64,000 nucleotides of DNA, from positions 62,001 to 126,000 of the forward strand of contig NZ_JANZNR010000003.1 of assembly GCF_025153525.1 (NCBI RefSeq), written 5' to 3'. The notes below the pieces were generated by a model that was given only the letters and a program-made list of their open reading frames with translations, did not search any database and was not told the origin of the DNA. Both the position numbers and the translations under genes were made by a program. Below, one piece after another: positions 8,355 through 17,129 of this stretch; positions within the stretch are counted from its first letter, which is position 1; each line of letters begins with the position of its first letter. The stretch is from Psychroserpens sp. SPM9 (GTDB lineage: Bacteria > Bacteroidota > Bacteroidia > Flavobacteriales > Flavobacteriaceae).

Positions 8355-9329
8355 ATGAAAACAATCGTCACATTAGCAATCGCAATTTGTTGCTGTTTTC
8401 TGAATAATGCCCAAACGATTGAGAAGTTTAGTATCGATAGTGGAGGGGCTTCAGTAACCGCTGCTGGCATAGATATGTTATACACTATTGGTGAGGTTAA
8501 TATTCAAGAATTGAGTGTGGGAAACGTTCAGGTTTCTGAAGGTTTTATTAACGCCGACTTTAGAGTTCTAATACATCCAATAGTGTTTTTACAAGGTCCT
8601 ATATTAAATCCATCAACGCCCGGACTTATGAATGATGATTTGAGAGTTAATGCATTAATTCCGACGACTAGTCCTTACGCAGATAACGCTACAGTTAATG
8701 CTACTGTCTTTGATGTAACAGGTAATGATGCTATAGTAGATTGGGTGTGGCTAGAACTTCGAGCCTCGGATGATAATTCGAGATTAATTAATGCGCGTTC
8801 TGCTTTGGTGCAACGTGATGGTGATGTGGTTGATACCGATGGTGTTTCAAATGTAATCATGCAGGCTTCATCGACTAGTTATTACGTTGTTATCAAACAT
8901 CGTAATCATTTAGGAGTAATGTCACTCGCTACAATCGGATTGTCAGATAATACGACAACTGTAGTTGATTTTACGAATAGTGCTTTTGCAACCTTTGGTA
9001 ATAATGCTCAAGCGGAATTAGATGCGAATACAGTAGCACTTTGGTCTGGAGATGTGAATGCTAGTAATAGTATCACTTTCTCAGGTACCAACAACGATGT
9101 TAATGCTATTAAAGATTATGTGCTTTTAGATCCTATGAATGTTCTAAACTTTATCACCTTTTCATCTACAGGTTATTTAAATGAAGATTTAGATTTAAAT
9201 GGTTTTGCACGATTTTCTGGGTCACCAAACGATAGTAATATCATAAAAGATAATGTGTTAAATCATCCGCTAAACTTTCTTAATCTGCCTACCTATAATA
9301 TTAATACAACTGTGCCTGCACAAAATTAA
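8355..9329 (+). CDS. Exported protein with dockerin-like C-terminal repeats (324 aa)
   Basis: A signal peptide (1-19, CCCFLNNAQ) is followed by a short beta-rich region (SGGASVTAAGIDMLYTIGE). A beta-sandwich-like domain (about 85-210; NATVFDVTGNDAIVDWVWLE, SYYVVIKHRNHLGVMS) comes next. Near the C-terminus are two similar Asp/Asn-rich loops, GDVNASNSITFSG with NNDVNAIKDYVL, and DLDLNGFARFSG with PNDSNIIKDNVL, arranged like the paired calcium loops of dockerins. No T9SS tail is present. It lies 102 bp after the adhesin gene and 12 bp before a T9SS-sorted partner, so it is likely part of the same surface operon. The idea that it docks on the next protein is inference from the paired architecture. 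Confidence 0.65.
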   Translation: MKTIVTLAIAICCCFLNNAQTIEKFSIDSGGASVTAAGIDMLYTIGEVNIQELSVGNVQVSEGFINADFRVLIHPIVFLQGPILNPSTPGLMNDDLRVNALIPTTSPYADNATVNATVFDVTGNDAIVDWVWLELRASDDNSRLINARSALVQRDGDVVDTDGVSNVIMQASSTSYYVVIKHRNHLGVMSLATIGLSDNTTTVVDFTNSAFATFGNNAQAELDANTVALWSGDVNASNSITFSGTNNDVNAIKDYVLLDPMNVLNFITFSSTGYLNEDLDLNGFARFSGSPNDSNIIKDNVLNHPLNFLNLPTYNINTTVPAQN

Positions 9330-9341
9330 AACTTTAAAACC

Positions 9342-10133
9342 ATGAAACAATTTTACCTTTTATTTGTCGTTATTTTTAGCGCCTTCAGTGTTAATTCACA
9401 AAATTATGAATTCGGAATTGTCCATAACCAAGATTATACATTTTCTGTGGTCGCAGTTCCAGATTTTGATGCAACAGATACTGATATATCTGATATCGGA
9501 TTTGCTTTAATGTTACCCGCTGGAAACGCCGATATAGAGAATGTATCCCCATTTAATAGTCGTGTTTGGTCTGCCACAGAGGTAACTGCAGAACAACTCA
9601 CAACCTTTGGTTTAGGGGATGGAACACGAGATGGTTTTGTTATGAATCTACCACCAGGACAAACTATTTTATCACATGTAAGTGGTGAACCTTTTGTGTT
9701 GGTGACTTTCGATGTTAGTAATACGCCAACGACTGGTTCCTTAGAATTATTAACAAATTCAGATCCTATTGCCATAGGCTTAGGAGGTGCTGTTGATAGT
9801 TTTTATAATTCTAATATTGATGGTACAACTACGCAAGATTATTTTGGAGGCTTTATCACCGGAATGGAGAGTATTATGTTTGATACCTTATCAACTCTTG
9901 AGGTGATTATAGACGATTCGGTGTCTGTTTACCCTAATCCGGCATCTGATATTATTTATATTAAAACATTAAATACTATTGAAAGTCTTCAGTTATTTGA
10001 CATTTTAGGAAAGCGAGTAGTTAATTCAAAAAACGAAAATGAAATTAAAGTGAGCGATTACCAATCAGGTGTTTATGTGTTAAAAGTTAAAACGAACAAG
10101 GGACAAGTCATTAAGAGAATAGTTATCGACTAA
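9342..10133 (+). CDS. T9SS-sorted exported protein, possibly cohesin-like (263 aa)
   Basis: A signal peptide (1-19, ending VNSQ) is followed by a single beta-sandwich domain (about 22-170; DISDIGFALMLPAGNADIE, LPPGQTILSHVSGEPFVLV). The description of a value as a bounded quantity within a beta-sandwich is reminiscent of cohesin-like domains, but I cannot prove it. The last 70 residues are a clear type A T9SS sorting domain (VSVYPNPASDIIYIKT, ESLQLFDILGKRV, YQSGVYVLKVKTNKGQV, KRIVID). The protein should therefore cross the outer membrane by type IX secretion and be attached at the surface. It follows the dockerin-like gene by 12 bp. It is the last gene before the ribB end repeat. Confidence 0.75.
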   Translation: MKQFYLLFVVIFSAFSVNSQNYEFGIVHNQDYTFSVVAVPDFDATDTDISDIGFALMLPAGNADIENVSPFNSRVWSATEVTAEQLTTFGLGDGTRDGFVMNLPPGQTILSHVSGEPFVLVTFDVSNTPTTGSLELLTNSDPIAIGLGGAVDSFYNSNIDGTTTQDYFGGFITGMESIMFDTLSTLEVIIDDSVSVYPNPASDIIYIKTLNTIESLQLFDILGKRVVNSKNENEIKVSDYQSGVYVLKVKTNKGQVIKRIVID

Positions 10134-10294
10134 CGATTTGATTTAGGATTCATCCTGAATTTAATGTGGATTAGATAGCTTTGAAGCTGTTTAAACTCTA
10201 GTTTTTTAAGCGTATTAAGGTCTTGAAGTGAATGCTTCTTTGAGAGATATAAATTTAAAGCTGAAATCAATTTGCTGAAACGAATAGGAATTTG

Positions 10295-10339
10295 TTAATA
10301 ATTAACATATTCTACAATTTCCAATCCGTAACCAATCAT
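10295..10339 (-). repeat. 45-bp direct repeat, right copy (intact ribB 3' end)
   Basis: This is identical to 1489-1533 and is the functional 3' end of ribB here. With the left copy it frames the regulator and surface-protein block. Confidence 0.9.
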
Positions 10340-11449
10340 ACCAACACGCTTGGTTTGTTGGCTGTTCGAAATTAATTTAAGCTTATGAATGTTTAAATCG
10401 TGTAAAATTTGAGCACCAATACCAAAATCTTTTGAATCCATTTCAATACGAGGCGCTTTAGCAATTTGTCCGTCAACTTGATTGGCTTTTAATATAGACA
10501 AACGCTTCAGTAAATTCATAGATTGCGCTTGCTGATTGATAAAAACAATCGCACCTTTTCCTTCAGCATTAATAACCTTAAACATATCGTCTAATTTTTC
10601 ATCGGCATTATTAGTTAACGTTCCTAAGATGTCGTTGTTAACCAATGTGGCATTTACTCTGGTAAGTACATGTTCGTTGGTAGTCCATGTGCCTTTAGTG
10701 AGCGCAATATGAATTTGATTATTTGTGGTTTGTTGATAAGCACGCAGTCTGAATTTTCCAAATCGTGTTTCGATATCAAAGTCTTCTTTTTTATCAATTA
10801 ACGAATCGTGTTCCATTCGGTAAGCGACCAAATCTTCAATAGATACAATTTTAAGGTCAAACTTTTTAGCCACCTTCATAAGTTCTGGTAACCTTGCCAT
10901 GCTGCCATCTTCATTCATGATTTCAACAATAACTCCTGCGGGTTCTAATCCGGCAAGTCGCGCAAAATCAATAGCTGCTTCGGTATGTCCTGTGCGTCGT
11001 AAAACACCACCATCTTTAGCAACAAGCGGAAAAATATGTCCGGGACGCGCCAATTCAAATGGTTTGGTATTTGGGTCGATAAGTGCTTCAATTGTTTTAG
11101 CTCTATCTGCTGCCGAAATTCCTGTTGTCACACCATTTCCTCTTAAATCTACCGAAACCGTGAATGCTGTTTCCATCGGGTCAGTATTATTATTCACCAT
11201 CATGTGTAAATCTAACTCTTTACATCTGCTTTCGGTTAATGGTGCACAAATCAAACCGCGACCATGCATAGCCATAAAATTGATAGTTTCGGGAGTTATT
11301 TTACTTGAAGCTGCAAGAAAATCACCTTCATTTTCTCGGTTTTCATCATCGACAACTATAATCACCTTTCCGAGTTTGATATCTTGAATGGCTTCTTCAA
11401 TCGTGTTTAATTGTGTCTGTGATTTATGCTGTGCAGTATTGGTAGTCAT
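10295..11449 (-). CDS. ribB: 3,4-dihydroxy-2-butanone-4-phosphate synthase with degenerate GTP cyclohydrolase II domain (384 aa)
   Basis: The N-terminal half (about 15-215) is a complete DHBP synthase, which turns ribulose 5-phosphate into the four-carbon unit of riboflavin. It has the acidic loop DDENRENEGDF, MHGRGLICAPLT, TGISAADRAKTI, RPGHIFPL and RRTGHTEAAIDFARLAG. The C-terminal half (about 225-384) has the length and tail of GTP cyclohydrolase II (FGIGAQILHDLNI, MIGYGLEIVEYVNY) but contains no cysteine, whereas the active enzyme needs three zinc-binding Cys in a GD...RCDC region. That step must be done elsewhere, so ribB is a better symbol than ribBA. It is the last gene of the ftsK-lolA-lptFG-ribB set. 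A second, broken 3' end lies at 1489-1606. Confidence 0.92.
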   Translation of the reverse strand: MTTNTAQHKSQTQLNTIEEAIQDIKLGKVIIVVDDENRENEGDFLAASSKITPETINFMAMHGRGLICAPLTESRCKELDLHMMVNNNTDPMETAFTVSVDLRGNGVTTGISAADRAKTIEALIDPNTKPFELARPGHIFPLVAKDGGVLRRTGHTEAAIDFARLAGLEPAGVIVEIMNEDGSMARLPELMKVAKKFDLKIVSIEDLVAYRMEHDSLIDKKEDFDIETRFGKFRLRAYQQTTNNQIHIALTKGTWTTNEHVLTRVNATLVNNDILGTLTNNADEKLDDMFKVINAEGKGAIVFINQQAQSMNLLKRLSILKANQVDGQIAKAPRIEMDSKDFGIGAQILHDLNIHKLKLISNSQQTKRVGMIGYGLEIVEYVNY

Positions 11450-11470
11450 TAGAATGTGCGTTTAAAAATG

Positions 11471-11478
11471 CAAAGATA
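11471..11478 (-). promoter_or_regulatory. Putative -7 element of the ribB promoter
   Basis: The minus strand reads TATCTTTG here, matching the Bacteroidota -7 consensus TAnnTTTG, 22 bases before the ribB ATG. The expected upstream TTG is not clear (TTT at the right distance). It lies in the short gap after lptFG, so ribB may have its own promoter as well as readthrough. Confidence 0.5.
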
Positions 11479-11491
11479 TGGCTTATTTTTT

Positions 11492-13867
11492 CTATGCTGA
11501 AAGGTGTGCGGCGATTTTATTTCGTCTAAAAATGTAAACCACAGGGTAGAGGACAAAGCTTATAATAGTCCATAGCATAAACTTGGGTTTGTGACGCTGT
11601 TCTGAAGCGGCAAAGCAAGACTTGAAATGTAGGCTAGAGACAACAGTATAGATTAAAAATATAAATCCGGAAACCGCAGATAGTTCAATAGAGGCTGAGG
11701 CTGCCGCAGGTAGTTTATTGTTTTTAAATACAAAATAGAGGACAAATAAAAGCACGCCAATTCCATAAAAAATTAAAGCGAAATTAGCATAAGTCTTATA
11801 GGAATTAAGTTTAGAATGGTTAATTGAAACTTCTTGTGTTTTTGTGTTTTCTCCTGTTTGTGTAGGCGTTTCTTGAATGTCTTTAATTGAATTTACTTTT
11901 AAATCTTCTTTTATTCTTTGCTTCTGATAAAAGTAGAATAAGATGTAAAGCGGTAGGCCAATTAATAGAAATACAACGGCATTAGAAATATTCTTTTTCT
12001 CTAGCTGTTTATAAAGATTTGAATGGTCAATAAACGACTTGATAAGTGCAAATAAGTATAATACACCTATAATAATTCCTGATACAAATAGTACTTGACC
12101 TATTGTTGGAAATCCATTGTTTTTTAAGATGGCACCTGGTAAAATTAGTACTAGTGTAATCAGGTAAAGAATAAAGGCTAGTTTAGAATTACCTTCGTAG
12201 GAATACTTTAATCGTAAGGCTTCTTCATAACCATAATCAATGAGGTTTCCACCAAACTTTAGCTCTTGTTGTGTGATGCCTCTGGAATTTAAAATGGCTA
12301 ACGATGAGTTTTTATATTCAATGCCGTAGTCGTACTTTCTGTAATGCTTTAAGACATCAATAAGTTTTGTGTTATCATAAGAATTTAGCGTCATATACGC
12401 TTCCGAATCAACAGGTAATTGATTTGTATTATAAGTAAGAGTTTTACTTTTAATTCCGAAGAATTGTTTTAAAGGTTCCAGGAGGCCTTCAGATTCAAAT
12501 AAAGGCCTGTCTTTGGTAGCTCTTCGCGTTAAATAGATACTTAGCGGAAGCATTATTAAAGTAGACAGCCAGGTTGCTAATACCGGATTTAAAGAATCAT
12601 CTAACGAACTGTTCTTTGCAAATAACCCAATAAAGTGATAGGTTAAAAAGAGTAAAATAGCAATCACTAAAGGCAAACCAATACCACCTTTTCTAATTAA
12701 AGCTCCAAGAGGCGCACCAACAAAAAACAGAATAATACAGGCAATCCCGAGTACATATTTTTCGTGAAGCGCTTGTACATGTTTGTTGCGCCATTTGGTA
12801 TTAGCAGTGAAATTTTGCTTGTTGGTTGTTATAATTTGTTTGGTACTGTTAATCGTGTTTCCGGCTAAGTTGAGTAATTGTACCTTGGTTCGATCCTTGA
12901 ATAAATCGATGATTTGACCGCCTTTATAAATCGAGTCTTTTTTAGGTGAAATATTGTTGTTTAAAGTCGCAACACTGGTTCGGTTGTATAAAGTGGTCGA
13001 AAAATCTTTTAAGGTGTTAGTTTTTTTCTGATACAAACTGTCAATGGCTTTGTTTAGCTGGTTAACATTAAGCATGTTGTACCTGTTTTCGTAGCTCTGA
13101 TCATCTAAATCGACATCATTAAGACCTTCTAAATCGACGTTAATTGTATATTCTTCAAAATAGCTTTTAGCATGTGGTTTCTTTTGTGCTTGTTTTGCTT
13201 TTTTACTGAAAATTTCTTCATAGTAATTCCCATTATATAATACTAATTGAAGAATATTGGAGTTTTCGCTGCTTTTTAGTTCACCGCTTTCAGAAACAAT
13301 AACGGTTCGGTTTTTTGCACCTTGCTGGGCTTTTTTATGAATCACAACCTTTTCTAAATACTGCCCGTTTTCACCAGTTTTATCTTCGACTTTAATATTG
13401 TAATCACCAATTTCGTTAAATTGTCCTTTAGAAATGGCTAAAGCCGGTTTTACTTTAGCGATGTTTTTTCTTAGATTATAGACATTAAAATTGGCTCTTG
13501 GAATGACATTGTTAGAAAAGAAAAATGTAATAATGCCTAATAAAACAATAAAAACACTTAAACTTTTCATAGCCCGTTGCAATGAAATTCCTGTAGATTT
13601 CATAGCGGCAAATTCATAATTTTCGGCAAATTGCCCGAATACCATAATAGAAACCAGCAAAATGGTCAATGGTAAAATTAAGGGGATAAGTGTAGGCGTA
13701 ATAAAAAGTAAGAGCTTTATAATAACAAAAGTGTCCAGATCCTTTCCAGCTAAATCGCCAATATATAACCAGATGGCCTGTAAAACAAAAATGAACATGA
13801 GTATCAAAAACACGCTCATAAATGTTTTTAGGTAGGTCGTTAGTATATACCTATCTAATATTTTCAT
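11492..13867 (-). CDS. LptF/LptG family permease with extra C-terminal membrane region (791 aa)
   Basis: This is an inner-membrane component of the lipopolysaccharide export ABC transporter (LptBFG). The start MKILDRYILTTYLKTF is typical of the YjgP/YjgQ family. Three membrane segments lie in about residues 12-125, followed by a large periplasmic beta-jellyroll region (about 140-365) and three more segments (about 372-447, containing VGAPLGALIRKGGIGLP). Unusually, another 340 residues follow, with a soluble stretch (450-550) and about six further hydrophobic segments. E. coli LptF and LptG are about 360 residues. It sits 17 bp after lolA in a probable ftsK-lolA-lptFG operon, fitting envelope biogenesis. 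Whether it acts as LptF, LptG or a homodimer replacing both cannot be told here. Confidence 0.9.
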   Translation of the reverse strand: MKILDRYILTTYLKTFMSVFLILMFIFVLQAIWLYIGDLAGKDLDTFVIIKLLLFITPTLIPLILPLTILLVSIMVFGQFAENYEFAAMKSTGISLQRAMKSLSVFIVLLGIITFFFSNNVIPRANFNVYNLRKNIAKVKPALAISKGQFNEIGDYNIKVEDKTGENGQYLEKVVIHKKAQQGAKNRTVIVSESGELKSSENSNILQLVLYNGNYYEEIFSKKAKQAQKKPHAKSYFEEYTINVDLEGLNDVDLDDQSYENRYNMLNVNQLNKAIDSLYQKKTNTLKDFSTTLYNRTSVATLNNNISPKKDSIYKGGQIIDLFKDRTKVQLLNLAGNTINSTKQIITTNKQNFTANTKWRNKHVQALHEKYVLGIACIILFFVGAPLGALIRKGGIGLPLVIAILLFLTYHFIGLFAKNSSLDDSLNPVLATWLSTLIMLPLSIYLTRRATKDRPLFESEGLLEPLKQFFGIKSKTLTYNTNQLPVDSEAYMTLNSYDNTKLIDVLKHYRKYDYGIEYKNSSLAILNSRGITQQELKFGGNLIDYGYEEALRLKYSYEGNSKLAFILYLITLVLILPGAILKNNGFPTIGQVLFVSGIIIGVLYLFALIKSFIDHSNLYKQLEKKNISNAVVFLLIGLPLYILFYFYQKQRIKEDLKVNSIKDIQETPTQTGENTKTQEVSINHSKLNSYKTYANFALIFYGIGVLLFVLYFVFKNNKLPAAASASIELSAVSGFIFLIYTVVSSLHFKSCFAASEQRHKPKFMLWTIISFVLYPVVYIFRRNKIAAHLSA

Positions 13868-13884
13868 AAAAAGGACGGTTAACC

Positions 13885-14526
13885 TTAATCTAGATTATTG
13901 ATATAATAACCTTTATATTTTGATTTGTCAAAAGTAAATAAGGTTTTCGAAATGGGCTCGTTAGTTTTAAAAGAATTAACAGTTAATATCGTCTTGGTTC
14001 CGTTTTTACCAATTTGAATTAATCTGTAAATGTGTTTTGTTTTGGCATCAATTCCTAAAAGAACTTCTTTAATTTCAGAATTGGTATCAATAGGTTTTAA
14101 TTTTACAAACTGAATTTTACGCCCTTTAACATCCTGAATAATATCCATAGCATAGGTGTAGCCTTCTTTATAAAAAGACATCATTTTACTAGGTGTGATT
14201 GAATTTTCATCATCACTATTATCTGCCGAAATTGTGACTTCTTCGTCTTCAGGGTTAATGGTGTGAAGTTTTTTGCCATCAAATAATTGCGTCACTCCTA
14301 AAATGTTAAGCACGTATTTATCGCCTTGCATGACCACATCTCCACGAGTTTCTTGTTTAATATTCTCACTTGTGTTTTCGAGTACATATTTAAAATCAAC
14401 CGCAATATTTTGATAGGCACTTGCTTTATTATAGACCTCATTGAGTAAGGCTTCCGCTTTTTTCGAATCTTGAGAAAACCCTATACTTCCAATTAAAAAT
14501 GCTAATACTATGATAATGTGTTTCAT
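13885..14526 (-). CDS. lolA: LolA-family outer-membrane lipoprotein carrier protein (213 aa)
   Basis: The protein starts with a signal peptide (MKHIIIVLAFLIGSIGFSQ) and continues as an open beta-sheet protein of the right length for LolA (about 200 residues). Recognisable parts are the region IKQETRGDVVMQGDKYVLN, the lipid-pocket strands around TQLFDGKKLHTINPED, and a late VLLGIDAKTKHIYRLIQ. In the family, the periplasmic carrier takes lipoproteins from LolCDE to the outer membrane. Bacteroidota LolA homologues are diverged and substrate specificity is not proven by sequence. It lies between ftsK (38 bp) and lptFG (17 bp) on the same strand, so is probably in one transcript. Confidence 0.85.
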   Translation of the reverse strand: MKHIIIVLAFLIGSIGFSQDSKKAEALLNEVYNKASAYQNIAVDFKYVLENTSENIKQETRGDVVMQGDKYVLNILGVTQLFDGKKLHTINPEDEEVTISADNSDDENSITPSKMMSFYKEGYTYAMDIIQDVKGRKIQFVKLKPIDTNSEIKEVLLGIDAKTKHIYRLIQIGKNGTKTILTVNSFKTNEPISKTLFTFDKSKYKGYYINNLD

Positions 14527-14563
14527 GACTATTTATGTTTTTGTACTTATAGTAATGTTATGA

Positions 14564-16963
14564 TTAAATTTCGTTAGCTAATAATTCATCCAGAGCAACT
14601 AAATCGGGTACTAAAACTTGTCGCGCTTTACTACCTTCAAAACCACCAACAATTCCGGCGGCTTCTAATTGGTCTATTAAACGACCAGCTCTGTTGTAGC
14701 CTAATTTTAATTTACGTTGTAATAGAGAGGCCGATCCTTGTTGTGCGGTGACAATAATTTCGGCAGCTTCTCGAAACAACTTATCTCTATCTTCTATATT
14801 ATTATCAAGACTTGTGCCACTTTCTTCACCTACATACTCCGGAAGTAAATAAGCTTCAGGATATGCTTTTTGTCCGCCAATAAATTCCGTGATTTTTTCA
14901 ACTTCAGGCGTGTCAACAAAGGCACACTGAATACGCGTGATATCATTACCTTGAGTGTATAACATGTCTCCACGACCAATTAATTGATCTGCTCCTGAAC
15001 CATCTAAAATGGTACGCGAATCAATTTTAGAAGTTACTCTAAACGCAATACGAGCCGGGAAATTGGCTTTAATTATACCTGTGATGACATTCACCGACGG
15101 ACGCTGCGTAGCGATAATTAAATGAATACCAATAGCACGTGCCAGTTGCGCTAAACGAGCAATAGGAGTTTCGACTTCTTTTCCAGCAGTCATAATTAAA
15201 TCGGCAAACTCATCAACAACCAAAACAATATAAGGTAAGAATTGATGGCCGTCATTCGGATTTAATTTTCGAGCTTTAAATTTAGCGTTGTATTCTTTAA
15301 GGTTACGACATAATGCGTTTTTAAGCATTTCGTAACGGTTATCCATTTCAATACAAAGTGAATTTAACGTATTGATAACTTTGGTATTATCGGTTATAAT
15401 CGCGTCTTCACTATCTGGTAATTTTGCCAAGTAATGACGTTCAATTTTATTAAATAAGGTTAATTCTACCTTTTTAGGATCAACGAGTACAAATTTAACT
15501 TCGGCTGGATGTTTTTTGTACAGTAAAGAAGTGAGGACCGCATTTAAACCAACCGATTTACCTTGACCTGTTGCACCAGCCATAAGCATGTGCGGCATTT
15601 TTGCTAAATCGACCACAAAAGTTTCATTGCTAATGGTTTTACCAAAGGCAATAGGAAGTTCCATTTCAGATTTTTGAAATCTCTGCGAGGCAATGACTGA
15701 ACGCATCGAAACTATCGTCGAATTTTTATTAGGCACTTCAATACCAATGGTGCCTTTTCCAGGAATTGGCGCAATGATACGAATCCCTAATGCCGAAAGG
15801 GATAAAGCAATATCGTCTTCTAAGTTTTTAATTTTAGAAATACGAACGCCTGCTTCTGGTACAATTTCATATAAGGTTACCGTTGGACCAATCGTGGCTT
15901 TAATACTTGCAATACCAATTTTGTAGTTGTTAAGTGTTTCTACAATTCGGTTTTTATTTTCTTCAAGTTCCTCTTGATTAATAGTAATGCCTTCGGTGTC
16001 GTATTTTTTTAATAAGTCTAAAGGCGGAAACTGAAACTTGCTCAATTCTAATGTCGGATCAAATTGTCCGAAATCTTCAACCAGCTTATCAGATAGATTA
16101 TCCACTTCTGAAACTTCCTCTTCAACAGTTTCTATTTCTATATCTAAATCTGTTTCTTTTTTATGGGCTTCGGAAGGCGTTGTTTTAAGTTCGGGTTCTA
16201 ATGGTTTTTTAATAATTGGTTCAGGCTTAGAAGTTGTGTCCTCTTTAGAATCCTCAACATGAAGCTCAAAAGCCGATTTGATGTCTTCAGCTTCAGCAGA
16301 TAAATCGTTATCAACAGAAAAAACCTGATCGTTGTCAGATGTTTGTATTTCTGTTTTAATATCGCGTTTTGCTCTTTTAAAGAGTTTTACAAAGGTCTCT
16401 CCGTTGATGCCAAATCTAATAGCGAGATAGGAGATAAGGACAAATACTAATAAAAGAACGGTTCCTATTTTACCAATATAATCCTGAAAAAACGAATTCA
16501 TTTCAAACCCTATAACGCCGCCTAGTGTATCGTACTTATGAGCGAAAAATCCAAAAAACACCGATAGCCAAATGACAATCAACGTGCCCCAAATCCAGTG
16601 ACGACGTAAACGTGCCTTGTTAATATCTAATGTGATGTAAATTCCAGAAAGAAAAATTAACCCTGAAAATATAAACGAAGCGACTCCAAAGCCTTTATTA
16701 ATAAAAAGATTACTTACCCAAGCACCAACCTTATTAAGCCAGTTTTGGGCTTCAACTTCTCGAGATGCCATTTCAGATAAGGTACTTTGGTCTGCTTTAC
16801 CTGTAAAGAAAAAAGATAAGAACGCGATAAACATTAAAACACCAATAATAATCAGTAAACTACCAAATATCAGTTTTTGTTGACTGGATAGTTTAAAACT
16901 CGGTTTTTTAAATTTAGGCGTGGCTTTAGCTTTGCTTTTAGTCTTAGTTTTTTTCTTCGCCAT
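14564..16963 (-). CDS. ftsK: FtsK/SpoIIIE DNA translocase (799 aa)
   Basis: FtsK is a septal DNA pump that clears and aligns chromosome dimers during division. Four N-terminal membrane segments (about 30-190) are followed by an acidic linker (200-300), the alpha domain (VTLYEIVPEAGVRISKIKNL), and the RecA-like motor with Walker A GATGQGKSVGLN (Lys about 469), Walker B IVLVVDEFADLIM, and ATQRPSVNVITGIIKANFPA. The C-terminal gamma winged helix (LLQRKLKLGYNRAGRLIDQL) recognises the KOPS-type polar sequences. I start it at the ATG at 16963 (MAKKKTKTK), not the GTG six bases upstream. It is first gene of the ftsK-lolA-lptFG-ribB run, after a 166-bp gap. Confidence 0.96.
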   Translation of the reverse strand: MAKKKTKTKSKAKATPKFKKPSFKLSSQQKLIFGSLLIIIGVLMFIAFLSFFFTGKADQSTLSEMASREVEAQNWLNKVGAWVSNLFINKGFGVASFIFSGLIFLSGIYITLDINKARLRRHWIWGTLIVIWLSVFFGFFAHKYDTLGGVIGFEMNSFFQDYIGKIGTVLLLVFVLISYLAIRFGINGETFVKLFKRAKRDIKTEIQTSDNDQVFSVDNDLSAEAEDIKSAFELHVEDSKEDTTSKPEPIIKKPLEPELKTTPSEAHKKETDLDIEIETVEEEVSEVDNLSDKLVEDFGQFDPTLELSKFQFPPLDLLKKYDTEGITINQEELEENKNRIVETLNNYKIGIASIKATIGPTVTLYEIVPEAGVRISKIKNLEDDIALSLSALGIRIIAPIPGKGTIGIEVPNKNSTIVSMRSVIASQRFQKSEMELPIAFGKTISNETFVVDLAKMPHMLMAGATGQGKSVGLNAVLTSLLYKKHPAEVKFVLVDPKKVELTLFNKIERHYLAKLPDSEDAIITDNTKVINTLNSLCIEMDNRYEMLKNALCRNLKEYNAKFKARKLNPNDGHQFLPYIVLVVDEFADLIMTAGKEVETPIARLAQLARAIGIHLIIATQRPSVNVITGIIKANFPARIAFRVTSKIDSRTILDGSGADQLIGRGDMLYTQGNDITRIQCAFVDTPEVEKITEFIGGQKAYPEAYLLPEYVGEESGTSLDNNIEDRDKLFREAAEIIVTAQQGSASLLQRKLKLGYNRAGRLIDQLEAAGIVGGFEGSKARQVLVPDLVALDELLANEI

Positions 16964-17129
16964 GTTCACTTTCCGCGACTACGGAAATCTTAATTAGTTT
17001 AAAATTCTGCTACTGAAATGCATTCAGCAATATGTCGTTTGCACAACAAAACAAAAATACAAATTACTAACGTTTATCCTAGTGTAAAAGTATTTAAAGC
17101 CCAATTAATATAAGAAATTGTATAAGGCG

